Shown here: positions 1-11,452 of the stretch, one piece after another
Layout of the letters: the number at the start of each line of letters is the position of its first letter
How positions within the stretch are numbered: position 1 is the first letter of the stretch
Assembly (NCBI GenBank): GCA_963969345.1
Contig: OZ017767.1
Span: 6,290,739 to 6,354,738, forward strand
From: Turbatrix aceti
Taxonomy: Eukaryota; Nematoda; Chromadorea; Rhabditida; Panagrolaimidae
DNA: 64,000 nucleotides
Reading direction: 5' to 3'
The notes under the pieces: generated by a model
Databases searched by the model: none
The model's input: the letters and a program-made list of their open reading frames with translations, nothing else
Told to the model about the DNA's origin: nothing
Position numbers and translations under genes: made by a program

Positions 1-13
1 TGTTCTCCTTCAG

Positions 14-933
14 GAAATTCGACATCGGCATCTACACGGTCATAACTTCGCTGGACCCTCTCCGCGTGTACGTCTACGACGGCGATGTCCTTCTCCGGTT
101 CTGCGCCAAGCCCTACGAGCCTTTCGACGCCGACGACGTGGACCGCTACGTTGTTGGGGATGACTATACCCCTATTTGGGAGGTTTGAAAGCAGACTTTT
201 TGGGAAGCGGATTGAAATTAAAAACTTCAGATGCCCTCGCTCAAAGCCCTATACCGCGGAAAATCGAGTTCGACAAAACACGCGCTCGATGCCATCGTCG
301 CAGAAACCGGCAGGGATCCATCTGTGATCTGGGAGCAGATCCGGGACATCATCGGCAACGTTTTCGAAAAACAGCAGAGCAGCATGCTGAAGGCTGCTGG
401 CAAGGTGCACACTCGAGCGTTCGTCGAAGATCGTAAAAACGCACTCCAGAATCATTCGTAATATTTTTAGGCGAATGTTTGAGCTCTCCCGCTTCGACTT
501 TGTTGTCGACGCTGAACTGAAGGTGTACCTGATGGAAGCGAACATGTCGCCCAACCTCTCCTCAGGCCACTTTGCCGGCAACAAGCTCCTCTACGAGCGA
601 GTCATTTTCAACGTTCTCTCCCTTGTCGGCCTCGCTACTTCGTTTTCTCCTGTGGCACCTGAATCTGAAGTCGAGGTTTCCGACCGTGACTTGGTGACCT
701 CCAGCTGTCTGGCTCCATTCTGCGAAGATTGTCCGGTCGGGGGAAAGGAAGATTGTTCCAGTTGCCCCCATTGCTGGACCCCCGGATGGAGACGGACTCT
801 GCGCGAGACTTTCCTCGAACAGATTAATCGACGATTCTTCAGACGTATTTTGCCGAGAAGCGAGGATTCAGAATCCATGCTTGGGAGCTGGCTGACTTCA
901 AAATGTACCGAAGATGCGAGATTCTGCGCTTGA
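14..933 (+). CDS. Tubulin tyrosine ligase-like protein (TTLL family), 3' part
   Basis: This is the C-terminal part of a TTL-domain protein, a family that ligates amino acids (Tyr, Glu or Gly) to tubulin using ATP; the 5' part lies outside the window. Exons are 14-182, 231-418 and 471-933; introns are 48 and 52 bp and the frame holds throughout (the second donor at 419 is phase 2). Visible TTL core motifs are RKFDIG-type (KFDIGIYTVITSLDPLRVY at the start of the first exon), RFDFVVDAELK, and LMEANMSPNL, the nucleotide/metal-binding end of the ATP-grasp fold. After the core there is a Cys-rich tail (several CxxC-like pairs around 690-770) before the TGA. An AATAAA follows at about 945. The tail and the core order resemble the nematode TTLL-15-type proteins, but the subfamily is inferred from memory of the family, not from a search. 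Confidence 0.85.
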
Positions 934-1340
934 TGTCATGGAAAAATAAAAATTACAAAAACAATGTTATGTGATCGATTTTGAGCAAATTTTGATTTTT
1001 CGAGCGAGTCGAATCGAGACGGAAGAATTTTGAGCTGATTCCCGTTTTTTTAAATTATTTTGTTTCTGTGGATTGTTTCTGTAAATTTTTTGATTGATTC
1101 AAAAAAATATTGAAAACTCGAAAAATACATAATTTTGGTTTTCTCGAAACTTGGGGTGAAATACGGCGCAAACCAAGCGAGCGAACACTCACTTCCTTTT
1201 TTTGCTGTTCGATCGACTTCGCTGCGCGTCCCTAGATCACCGCAGCAGATCGATCGCTCGCAACAGGCCTCGTCGCAATCAGCGTCATCATTTATGCCTG
1301 ACGTCTTTGCTTTGTATTAACTCTGTAACCCCAACCAACC
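934..1340. other. Intergenic, TTLL end to phosphatase start
   Basis: About 400 bp. It holds the poly(A) signal of the upstream gene near 945, A/T-rich sequence to about 1130, then a GC-richer stretch that should contain the promoter or trans-splice site of the phosphatase gene. No RNA gene or repeat was recognised. Confidence 0.5.
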
Positions 1341-2494
1341 ATGGACATCAGCACTTACCCGCCTAACTACCACATCGACCCAAAGACCCACCACGTGATC
1401 TACCGATTTCGGAACGATGTTTTGGATCTTACCTGGTGGATCAGTTACCTGACGACAACCAAACAACCCCTGCAAAAAGACGCTTTTATTCTGCTTTGCA
1501 AAATGTGAGTTTCTGCTTTTTTAAAAATATGCCGGACCGTTCATTTTTTTCCAGAATGAAAGCGGAGATGGCCGCCCAGCCGAACGTGGTCTCCGTCGAC
1601 CTACCTGTCAACATCTGCGGCGACATCCACGGCCAGTACCGGGACCTGCTGCGCATCTTCGACATCGGAGGCTCGCCGATGAAGTGCAACTACGTCTTTC
1701 TCGGTGACTTCGTGGATCGCGGCTTGTGTTCGCTCCAGGTGATCCAGCTGCTTTTCCTCGCCTGGCTTCTCTACCGCGACCGAATCACTCTCCTCCGCGG
1801 CAACCATGAAAGTCTCCTCGTCGGCAATCAGTACAACTTCAAGACCGACTGTATTGAGATGTACGCCACCCCTTACGCATTTGAGAAGTGCTGCGAGGTC
1901 TTCAACGTCATGCCTATCTCTGCGCTCGTCGCTGATAGCGTTTTCTGCGTTCATGGAGGGTTGTCGCCTATGCTGCGTACTATAGACCAGGTAGGTCACC
2001 TACCTGACTTTTGAGAGTTTTTATACGGATAGGTTTTCCAGGTGAGCGGCCTCTGCCGTTTCCGCGAATGCTGCTGCATTCAACAACACGAAGACGGGTT
2101 CGAGGATCTTCTTTGGGCCGATCCGAGGGAAGACAACGAGTTGGATTCGTTCTCGGACGACGAATACATTCCCTCCAAGTCGGGATTCAGCCCAAATTCG
2201 AGGGGCTGTTCGTATGTCTTTGACGCTGAAATCACGCGGGCTTTTGTCGTGCAGAATGATCTGAAACTCATCTGCCGGGCGCATCAGGTCGTGATGGAGG
2301 GCATCTATTTCATGCACGACGGCCTTCTGGTCACTGTCTGGTCAGCGCCCAACTACTGCGGTCGTGGAAACCGCGCCGTCGTCCTCAACTTTGAAAAGCC
2401 GGATCTTGTGCCCCAGGTATTTTACTTCGAACGCGATCCAAACAATACGGATACCCTGGACGATGAGCGTTTTGTCAATTCATACTTCCGTTGA
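1341..2494 (+). CDS. Divergent PPP-family Ser/Thr protein phosphatase
   Basis: A metal-dependent Ser/Thr phosphatase of the PPP family, about 350 aa. Exons are 1341-1504, 1555-1990 and 2042-2494, all in frame. The catalytic motifs are intact: GDIHG (about residue 77), GDFVDRG (about 106), RGNHES (about 138), HGGLSP, the RAHQ motif, and SAPNYCGRGN near the end. The family signatures are mixed: the start of the core reads like PP1, while GDFVDRG, the HGGLSPxLxTIDQ stretch and the end in YFR (PP2A/PP4/PP6 end in YFL) look like the PP2A-PP4-PP6 branch. Between the WADP motif and the following beta strands there is an acidic, Ser-rich stretch (about 2122-2200) that ordinary PP1 or PP4 lack. The ATG at 1341 was chosen because it opens the only frame joining exon 2 in phase. 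A poly(A) signal lies at about 2552. Nematodes carry many divergent PPP genes, often sperm-enriched; that role is only an inference here. Confidence 0.88.
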
Positions 2495-4629
2495 TCCCTG
2501 CTTTTTCATCGGGGCCAACTCGTCGGTGTTGTTTGTGTATCTGTTTACGAGAAAATAAATTTTAATTAAAAAAAAAAAGTTATATGACGTGATGTCTCTT
2601 CGGGGGGATTTGCATGCATAATTCTGAATCTGACATGTCTACGTTGCAAACCACGTCATTTTTGACGTGATCAGAGATGATGCTGCTCCTCTGGCGTGGC
2701 GGCGTCGGTCGATTACATTTGACGACCGACCCCCCCTCTAGAGTGTCCTGCTAAGGGGGTTGAAGTCCATGTCCGTCTTGGTGGTGATGGTGGTGGTGTA
2801 CTAGCTTGCTTTTTTATGTGCTTTTTCTCGGTGGAATCAGCTGCTGGCTGGCTGGCGACTGATAGCGACGAGCGGGCTGAGCAGCGCCTACCTGGAAAGG
2901 GTTCGACTCCACGTTCGACGATCACACTACAATGGTGCCCCAGCTGTTGATCATCACGCCAGTCAGCCCTGCGAGCGTAAAAGTACAAAACAAGCCCCCC
3001 GACGATTCGAATAACGGAATTTTCAAAAACACAAATGCAAACGGACCTTGTAGCATGTTTTTCTTCTTTTCGATGATTGAGATCGAAAAAACTGTTCAGT
3101 CCCGAATGAATCTGAGGCACAGGTGTATCCTCACCACAGGTGTGCATATGTATTTATTTATTGCATTGTCCATTGCTTGTTTTACACGAAAAGCTGCTGT
3201 AATGTGTCTAGACACCAAAAAACAAGACATTCGGCTTTGTCTGGGGTTTGTTCGGCTGGCCAGATACGGTGCGAGGCGCAGCATCCGGTTGTTCGTTGCG
3301 CCCCTTCAACCCGACCAACTGTCCTTTTTTGTCTCCCGAAAGACGCCAAGGGCAAAGGAGAAACATTGTATGGGCGTTCTCCGGGAAGTTATGTATTCTG
3401 TGTCACGAGAAATTCTTTCAACATGACTCAGAAATGATCACGACCACATAAATACGTCATCATCACAGCCAGCGGGTCTCTTTTGAACCGATTACGAATT
3501 GAATTGAATAACGCAGAGGATGATGACTCAATTTCAATTCTTGGATGACGGACGGGAATGAAAATGACTCACATCAGAATCATTCGATCTCGATCAGATT
3601 TCCTCCCCCATCGGTGTCCCCGGTACCAAAATACGTGTAACATGAACGTTTTTATTCGTGATTTACGTTTTTTTAGTATAATCAACATTGCCCAAAGATA
3701 CGTTTCCAAAAAACAAAAGACAAATAATTCGCACAAAGACAAATGGGTGGTGTGAGGAAGTGTTCACTCGATCAGCACCAAAAAATACAATTTACGAGAG
3801 ATACAGTATACAATATAATAGTTTACGTGCAAAAAAAAGGCTGTCATCTGTGAAAGAGCCAATGCGAAGGGTGTGGGAGATGCCCGGAGGGGTGAGATGG
3901 GTGATCGCTTGGTATTTATGTACATCGATCGGGGCAGGTGAGGGGAAAGGAGTCATCGGGGTAGTTACGGATGTTCGCCGTGAGTGTGTGATAAAATTAA
4001 TTAATCCAAATTTTAAAGAGTTAAAGCTCGTATAACTGGTTGCATTCAAATTCAATTTTTTCTGTCTCTCGTAAGAAATATAAATGATAATATATTAATA
4101 AATTTTTTTTTTCTGTGGGAGGATGATTGGGTAAAATATTTTAAATATATAAAATCTGTTGGGAGAGTTGAGCAAGCATGTTTTTGAGTGATAACAAGTA
4201 CGTGCAGGTGTGGTTGGAGCAAATGAGAAGAGATACACAGAGGAAAGCTCGGGCGGGAGCTGGGCTGGAGGCAAAATCAAAATTCAAGTGACCGTGATGC
4301 CCGCGGGAAGAAAAAAGGAGAAGGAATTATCATCTTTTTGAAAGAATGAGAATGAGAGTGTCTCCAGAAAAGTTAAATGGTCAGGTAAATTCAGGATGTA
4401 TATGTACAATGATGAAAAACAAAGGCGCGCCGTTTAAAAAACAGCTACCATGGGCACTGGACTGGCTGGAAGCCAGGTGTGGTGTGGTAAATAAATGAGT
4501 GAGCAAGTGAGCAGGGGCCCTTGTAGGGGCCGAGTGGTAAGAAAAGATATTTAGGAAAGAAAAAAAGCCAACGGCCAACGGCATTCAATTTTTTCAATTT
4601 GCGATATGTGAGAACGTTGACGATGGGGG
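2495..4629. other. Intergenic region, no gene seen
   Basis: About 2.1 kb between the phosphatase (+) and the unknown gene at 4630-5325 (-), so a convergent spacer. It holds the phosphatase poly(A) site (about 2552-2575), then low-complexity sequence with A/T runs. ORFs here are short, lack splice-consistent neighbours, and show no domain. Confidence 0.5.
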
Positions 4630-5325
4630 TTACCAGAACTTGGCAGATCGAATGAGGGAGGATGGCGCGGAAAAGTGCGCGACACCACTCTTCGCAGCCG
4701 ATGCAGCAGCCTTCTTGCAGTTGTGACACGCAGAAGGCAGTCTGAGGAATTCCTGATCGCTGAGCATGAGGTCGTAGTCCTCGCAGACGGTGAAGAAGAG
4801 ACTTCCGACGCCGTCGAGGTACGGTTTGGATTCCGTGATTTTTGTAAATTTTCCGTCAGGGTGGCGTTTAAAAATTTCAATATGCCAGTTGCCGTGTCCG
4901 CAGCCGTGGGCACGTGGCGCGAAGCGGTGCGCCTTGAGGAACTGGTTGAAGAACATCTTGCCGGATGACTCGCCGTTGGGAGCTGCGATGGAGAGCCAGA
5001 AGCTGTTGGTCGACATGGACGCGATGTCGATTTCGATCTGCCGCGCCTGGACAATGCACTCGTTGGAGGGATTGGTGTGGGAACAGTTTGCACCAGACTG
5101 TAGGCTGCTGATGGAGCGCTTGAGGCCGCCGTTCGACTGGGAAGACAGGGCGGAGCAGGTCGAGAGTTTCGCCCGGATGTCAGGGTTAAAGTCGAAATCC
5201 TCGTCGAGTTCTTCCTGGAAGTAGTCGAGGGCGGCGGTTGAGGAGGCGATGGCTTCGCAAGAGTAATCAGGCTTCATCAGGCCCGAAAATGACGTCAGTA
5301 GGCTTGGTCTGCCAGCAATGAACAT
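4630..5325 (-). CDS. Intronless gene of unknown family, 231 aa
   Basis: A single-exon ORF of 231 codons. I do not recognise the family. What is visible: an acidic stretch near residues 35-50 (EELDEDFDFNPD), a Ser-rich central part, then a compact, probably folded segment of about 100 residues with conserved-looking aromatic and glycine positions (FFNQFLKAHRF, HGCGHGNWHIEIF, DGVGSLFFTVCEDYD), ending in a Cys pair (CHNC), an Ala/Lys patch and a basic tail. There is no signal peptide or membrane segment. The ORF is GC-rich, uninterrupted and starts two bases after a strong acceptor-like tract, which supports it as real. Its 5' side faces a 17-kb gene desert, an arrangement often seen for developmental regulators, but no DNA-binding fold can be named. 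Confidence 0.6.
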   Translation of the reverse strand: MFIAGRPSLLTSFSGLMKPDYSCEAIASSTAALDYFQEELDEDFDFNPDIRAKLSTCSALSSQSNGGLKRSISSLQSGANCSHTNPSNECIVQARQIEIDIASMSTNSFWLSIAAPNGESSGKMFFNQFLKAHRFAPRAHGCGHGNWHIEIFKRHPDGKFTKITESKPYLDGVGSLFFTVCEDYDLMLSDQEFLRLPSACHNCKKAAASAAKSGVAHFSAPSSLIRSAKFW

Positions 5326-8300
5326 AGCTGCAAAAAAAAAGATAGCTTAGTCATTATTCAGTTGTTCAAAATTTTCAAAGAAATGAATCACGTTTGCTTT
5401 TATTCGCGTAAACAGGAGTTGAATAAATACACGAGCACACAATCAATCAACACACGCGGCAGTGCATTTAGTATCGAGTCTGATCGGGTTCAGGGAAAGG
5501 CCACGCGCGCAACACAGCACCCCCGCGCTCACCCACACCCCACACCCTCGCCAGATGAGAAAGGGATATACTATGTTTTATATTATATTTGTTTTTCGAA
5601 ACAAACACACTACCACGCAAAAAAGACCTGAATACCGCCCAGAAAAACGAATGCGTGTTATGTGGTTCGATGCGTGGTTTTGTGGGCTGGGAGGGGCCTG
5701 CGCAGGGGTGCAGGGGCGCAGAGAGATGGACCTCCCGCTGCCCCCGCCTACCAGCTGGCACGGAGACAGCGCGCCCCCGGGGCGGCATGGGGCGGGTCCG
5801 AACGGACTACGAACACATAACGAACGGAACGCTACGGCTTGTTGGCAGCGTGACAGAAAGCTCAGACGTCGCCGACAACGATGAAAGGGGATGATGCCCT
5901 TTTTAGGAACGAACGAACGAACGAACGCGTGTCCGTTCACTTCCCCTTCCCGGTCGGTTGACGGAAAAGGAAAAAGAGACCGAACAACACACACGCGCGT
6001 CAGTGTTTTTTGCGCCCTTCGAGAATCAGGAGTGAGGTCTGGTGACACTTCATCATCACCACAACCGCCAAAGGCTCTGTTCACTGAAACACGGACGGGA
6101 GAGAAAAGAAAAACAAGCAGGCTCCTGGCGGTCATAGGGCAGCGGCGGCGGTGGCGGCGGAATCTTCCTGTTGACAAGTAAATTCTTCTTCGTTTTCATC
6201 TTTTTTTTTTGCTAGCTCAGCAAAAAACGAACGATGAAAACAAAACAATAGACAGAGCAACAACTTGGAGACCGACCGGGAAGCGAGCTCCGGTCCTTTC
6301 CAGTCTCCAATCTTCGGCGATCGGCTAAAGGGCACACGATCTCTTTAAAGCCCTAGGACTGGCACATGGGAGGCTTGGACAGATTAAAGACAAGGAAGGA
6401 AGGAAGGGAGGAACAGCAGTGCACCCCCATGCGTGCACGCGCAGTCTCGGTTGGTCGCTGGATAGAAAGCGTAAATGACGCCACTCGGGTTGGTTGGCGC
6501 GCGCGTGTCCTGACCGTGGGAGCGTAGCGTGACGTCACGGTGCTCTGCACGAGTCAAGCGCCTGCGGTCACGTGGGCGTCCCGCCGCAGGGTAGGACAAA
6601 AAATAAAAACCACAAGCCAAAAAGAGGGGTTGGCCCATGCTGTACTGCGCTGCGTGTGTGCGGAGAAAGGAGAGGACGTGGGAGGGTCAAATGAATGCCA
6701 AATGACAAGGTGCCGCGCCCGGAGGGCATGCACACTTGTGCGAAAAAAATGACGAGGGGCAAAAGACGAAAAGACAAAATTGGCAGAGTCGAGAGCAAAG
6801 GCAATGAATTACGCGACGGCGTGCTCCTACGTGCTGGATTAGGGGTGGCGAGACGAGGGAGGGGAGGGGGGGCTTACTTGTCACCGACACCGACGCAGAC
6901 GACGCGTGAGACCACCAATACCAGACGAAACGAATGAGGGTAATTTATATCATTCTCCTGCGCCCAATCACGATCACGATCACGACCGTCGCCAGCCGCA
7001 CCCGGAAGGCAGTCTGACGCCTGAGGAGTCAGTCGTCAGTCTTGCAGAGTTGCACGCGATAAAAAAAGAGAGAGAGAGAGAGAAGCGCCGCCGCCGCCAT
7101 CGCCGCCGTGCATCCGGAAATCACTCACGTGGTCTTGCTGTCCCGGGAGCAGAGTGTCGTCGACACTGACAAGCAAAGCAAGCGCATACCTGCGGGTCGG
7201 AAGGGAGGGAGGAAAGAAGGGAAGAAGCATGCGCTAAGCCATTGTTTCAACAATGCGGTCACGTGCCCTCTACTCGGGTGATTGCGTAAGTCGAGCACTG
7301 ATGTGAGCACTGCCTGCAGCGATGACTTCTTTCGTAAAACAAAAAAAAAGTGTCAAATGTTCAAATATTCACCCGTCACGCCGTGCACAAAAAAGAGCAA
7401 GGGCAAAAAATTTTTTTTTTGAAATAGTCAAAAAAACTTCGAAACCTGAGATGCCCGGAGGCGATGATCGCCTGCAGTTTCAAGTTCTGCACTTTTTTCT
7501 TCTTTTTTTCCGTCATCCAAAGTCCGGGAGTCGGGACTGGTGCCAGACAGTCAGTCAGTCAGCCAGCGGTCGTCGACCGTCGACCGTCAACGAATGCACT
7601 ATCTCGGATGATGGGACACTGTTCCCCCCCCCCTTTCCACCGTCGAAGTCATCGTCGTCGTTGTCAAAAGAACAGTCAACACAGCCGGCAGGCAACACAA
7701 AAAAAAAGACTAACGGGGAACCTGCGGGGACCGGACACGACGGTAGCTATTCTCTTCTCCTCCTCGTCGTCGTGTAAGAGTGCGCGACCGGACTGGCAGA
7801 GCAGACAACCGTCTGGCAGAATCTCAAAAGGGCATCGCGCGGGAAAATGAAAATCGGAGAACATAAGAAAGAAAAAAGAAATATAACTACCGCCAGACAG
7901 ACGACTACAAAGGCAGTTTAGAAGTTTTTGAGGAAGACAGGGGAGCAACCAGACAGGTCGTCCTCGTCCGCGTCTTCGTCTTCGACAGACATACTACGTT
8001 GTCGCCCAGCTGGCCGGAGCCCAACTTGGTGCCGGCCAGAGACAAAGAACGAGGCTACCGCGCAGACCAGACCAGCAACGCACACTCCGAACGAACGATC
8101 GAGGGCGATAAAGAAACGTGATGGCGGAGAGGGTGACACCACATCGCGCATGTATGCGGGCGGGCAGGCGGGCATGTTCCTCTTTTTTACCAAGGCGTGG
8201 CGCTATGCAAACTCGACCTCTTCCTCCTACGCGCCCGGAGGAGGTTGTTGATAGGTGACTCACCCCAAAAAAAAACACATACATAAATCAAGACACTTGC

Positions 8301-11021
8301 GAGACCACAAAAAACACAACACATGCAACAACGAACGTAAAAACGTAAAAGACGAACTTCGTTCGTTCAAGGGAGTGGTGCCCCGTGGATTGCAAAAAAA
8401 AGAGAGAGGGGTGGTGACATACTTCCTCCTTCCTCGTTGGTGCTCGCTCTGTCGGGTCATGAAATTGACCAGACCCAGACAGTCTCAATTTCCCAAGTTG
8501 GTCCCGCGCCAGAAAATAAATAAATGTAATGCATGTCATTTCGGGTTCGAGCAAGTCACGTGATTAACGGAGGAGGCGCGCTGATTCATCAAAGGCTGAC
8601 TCAGCGCTGTCCGCGATGATTACGATTACGCATCTGGTAACCAGATAATTTCGAATTTCCCCGCACTCGCGGAAAAAAGAAAAAAGGGGACTTCGTAGTC
8701 GAAGCTTTTTTTTCAAAAAAATGAGCATTGCCAAGAAAAAAGGCTGGCTGTCAGACAGTTGGCCGGACGCACCCGAGAAAGAGGAAAAAGGGAACGCCAA
8801 GGGCGGTCGCGGCCTCTTTCGTGTGCCAAAGCGAGCGAACGAACGAACGAGTGACTTGTCTGGCTCAAGGCGACGAACGAACGAACGAACAACTACGAGA
8901 AAGAAGCGTGAGCGCGTATACGCGCGCGTTGGCTCGCATAGCGCTCTGTCTGAGCCCCAGCCAACCAACGCCCGAGGAGACTCCTCGCGTGTGTTGGCTG
9001 GCTGCCAAGTAGGGGATGATGATGACGAGAGACGAGAGTGGCGGGCGGCGGCCACCGCAGCAGCACGTTGGTCTCGCGTCAACGGGAGGAGGAGGAGGAG
9101 GGAAAGGAGAGGCCCGCCGCAACCGCAACCGCCACCCGCCGCCCGCCGCCGCTCTCGATGTAGTACCACTTGCCGGCAGCTAATGTAAGCACACATTCAC
9201 CCCAAAATGTACACACAAATACACAACCACATCAAATTCTTGTCCCCCCCCCCTCCCCTCCCCTGGTGACAGCGAGAAGCGGCGACGCATCCACACAGCT
9301 TCTTCTTCCTTTTTTTTTTGTTCATCATGTTCTTTTTTTCTTAATTCAGGGGACACAAAAAATCACCCAGCTCTTGATCCGGGAGGGAGGGAGGGGGACA
9401 AGCAGCTGAAATCCGACGCACTCGATGGGTTTGACGCAATCACGACGAATGTACATACGTCAGTCACGAGTCACGGAGTGGGACCCCGAAAAAAAAGGAC
9501 TGATGAAAGAGTGCGAAAAGTTCAAAGAGTTTATGTACATTTGCCCCGTCCCAAAAATAAAAAGTGTAAGAAAATACATATTTTAAAAAATGTGGGATAA
9601 ATTTTCATCGCAAACCTAAAAAAAAATGTCTGAAAGACCAGGGGACGGTTGGTATGAAACTTTCTTCACGCGAAACACGTATTCATTCATTTATTTTTGC
9701 GACGAAAGACAAATACCAGATGCTTGACAAAAGTGCATGGATGCGGATCCCAGAAAAAAACGCCTGGGTAGATCGGAGAAATACATATGTATTTGGGAAC
9801 CAATCGGGCAAGCGACATAAAAATTTTATTTTAGTTTAAAAAAGCTATTACAAATCCCAGACTTTTGCAGACTAGAAGCACTTAAAAACGACTTCTGATG
9901 TGAAAAAAACACACAGAATCATTTCTTTTGAAATTCATTCAGAAGGCAGACTTTCCTCCAAACGAGGAAAAAGGAGGAAAGTGCATGTGAACACACGTCA
10001 TCTTCCGCTTTGCAGTCAGTCAGCCTCCCTCCTCCTATCCCACAGGAACCGCAGACCGCAAGCCGCAGAAACCACGTGGCAAGCCCAGCATGCACAGCGA
10101 GCGAGCAGAAGCAATTCAAAGGTGATGATCATAATCGTGGTCGGTTGGGGACGTGGGCGAAAGCAAGCGCGGGGGTGCAGGCAGACCAGAGCCACGCCAC
10201 GGCTTCGGGGGGGGGGGGATAAAAAAGATAAAGGGCCGCTTGTCTGTCTTGTCTGCTACCGCGCAAAACAACTCACATCAGGCGCCCCGATCACCCGGCT
10301 GATATGGTGGGGGGGGGGGGCTGCTCCGTCGAGCACAATTCACACGCAAACACGTTGTTTGTTGTCCGCCAAAACATATGTATATTCATTTGTTATGTAC
10401 TTACTATCACGTGAAAAACAGTAGTGTCGTCGGTCGACGTGTGAGGGATTATTACACGCCACAACCGCCGTCATCGTCGACCGCAGCCACAACAAACCGC
10501 ATCCAAAATATCTATCGCCACGTAGTATCTCTCTCACCATCGCCATAGCCATCGTCCGTGGTCCTCGCTAGGCCGAAGCGAGCCAGAACAATGAATAAGA
10601 AGCAAGTCATCAGCGTTAAAAAAAAAGAGAGAAGGTCATCATCGTGCATCGGGGGAAAGAAAGGGAGAAAAAACGAGCGAACGTATGTACGTACAACAGC
10701 ACGTGAATCTACGCCGGGCGCGTTCGTTTGTTCCTTCGAAAGAGCAAGGGTAGGTGCCCAGCTGGCTGGCTTCTTGGGCGACAGCCAGCGGCCAAAGAAG
10801 CCATTTTTTCCTTTCACAAAAAAAAACGACAGCGACGGCACGCCAGTTCGGTGCGTGTCTGCATGTGAATTCCATTCCGGGCAACTTGAAAGGGGCAAAC
10901 GGCGCCGACGCCGTCGGCGGCCTCAGACGAACGAACGACGTCGGCTGCGAACGAACATTCATTCTCTTTTCCATTCCTGGCCCCGTGCCAGCTGCCTAGT
11001 GGCGAGTTAGTCAACTTGTCA
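5326..11021. other. Gene desert, first part: microsatellite-rich
   Basis: No supported gene. The sequence is a patchwork of G/C-rich stretches, A or T runs, and short tetranucleotide arrays: (CGAA)n near 5903-5928, 8831-8850 and 8871-8895, (TCAG)n near 7546-7562, plus (GA)n near 7066-7082. ORFs in all frames are low-complexity (Arg/Ser/Pro-rich) and lack phase-compatible splice partners. As it lies 5' of the gene at 4630-5325 it may hold that gene's regulatory sequence. Confidence 0.5.
5328..5342 (-). promoter_or_regulatory. Acceptor-like tract just upstream of ATG (probable trans-splice or 5'-UTR splice site)
   Basis: On the minus strand a run of T ends in GCAG, two bases before the ATG at 5325. 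A 3' splice site this close to a start codon is typical of spliced-leader addition in nematodes. A conventional 5'-UTR intron is the alternative. Confidence 0.5.
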
Positions 11022-11029
11022 CTCACCAA

Positions 11030-11444
11030 CAAGGCATAAAACCGGCCTAAAAATCAGGCCGCCGGCCGGCTTGCGGCCGGCCTAAATTTTCAGGCCGAAG
11101 CCGGCCGGCCGCGGCCGCGGCTTATTTTTAAAAAAAAATTTTCGTGCTTTATTTTAGGATTATTTTCGTAAAATTTGACCAAATTTAGAAAAAAAATTTT
11201 TTTGGAAACAACCTAATATTATGGAAAAATGCACAATAGTAGTAAAAAGTGAAAAAAAAAAGACGAATGAAGCACAAAAACGTCAGAAAATTGTACTTTT
11301 TTCGAAAAAAATCAACTTTCGAATATTTTTCCGGCTTTTCCCGGCTTTTTCGGCCGGCCTTGAATCGAAAAGCCGGCCCGCAGCCGGCCGCGGCCGGCCG
11401 GCCGTGCCGGCTTTTGCGGCCGGCCGGCCGGATTTTATGCCTTG
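11030..11444. mobile_element. GC-rich hAT-type MITE, copy 1 (family 1)
   Basis: 415 bp bounded by terminal inverted repeats: it begins CAAGGCATAAAACCGGCC and its end is the reverse complement with one extra base. It is flanked by an exact 8-bp target duplication CTCACCAA at 11022-11029 and 11445-11452. An 8-bp duplication and CA(A/G)GG ends are hallmarks of hAT transposons. Each end has about 100 bp of GGCCGGCC-rich sequence able to fold on the other end; the centre is A/T-rich. The ORF across the element is low-complexity and not a transposase, so it is non-autonomous. It is almost identical to the copy at 18692-19103. Confidence 0.92.
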
Positions 11445-11452
11445 CTCACCAA

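Noticed and set aside
2897..2912. B-box-like GGGTTCGACTCC
   Set aside because: No A-box or cloverleaf can be formed around it, so not a tRNA gene.
8564..9196. 210-codon minus-strand ORF in the gene desert
   Set aside because: Arg/Ser/Pro-biased translation of microsatellites, with no domain and equally long ORFs on the other strand.
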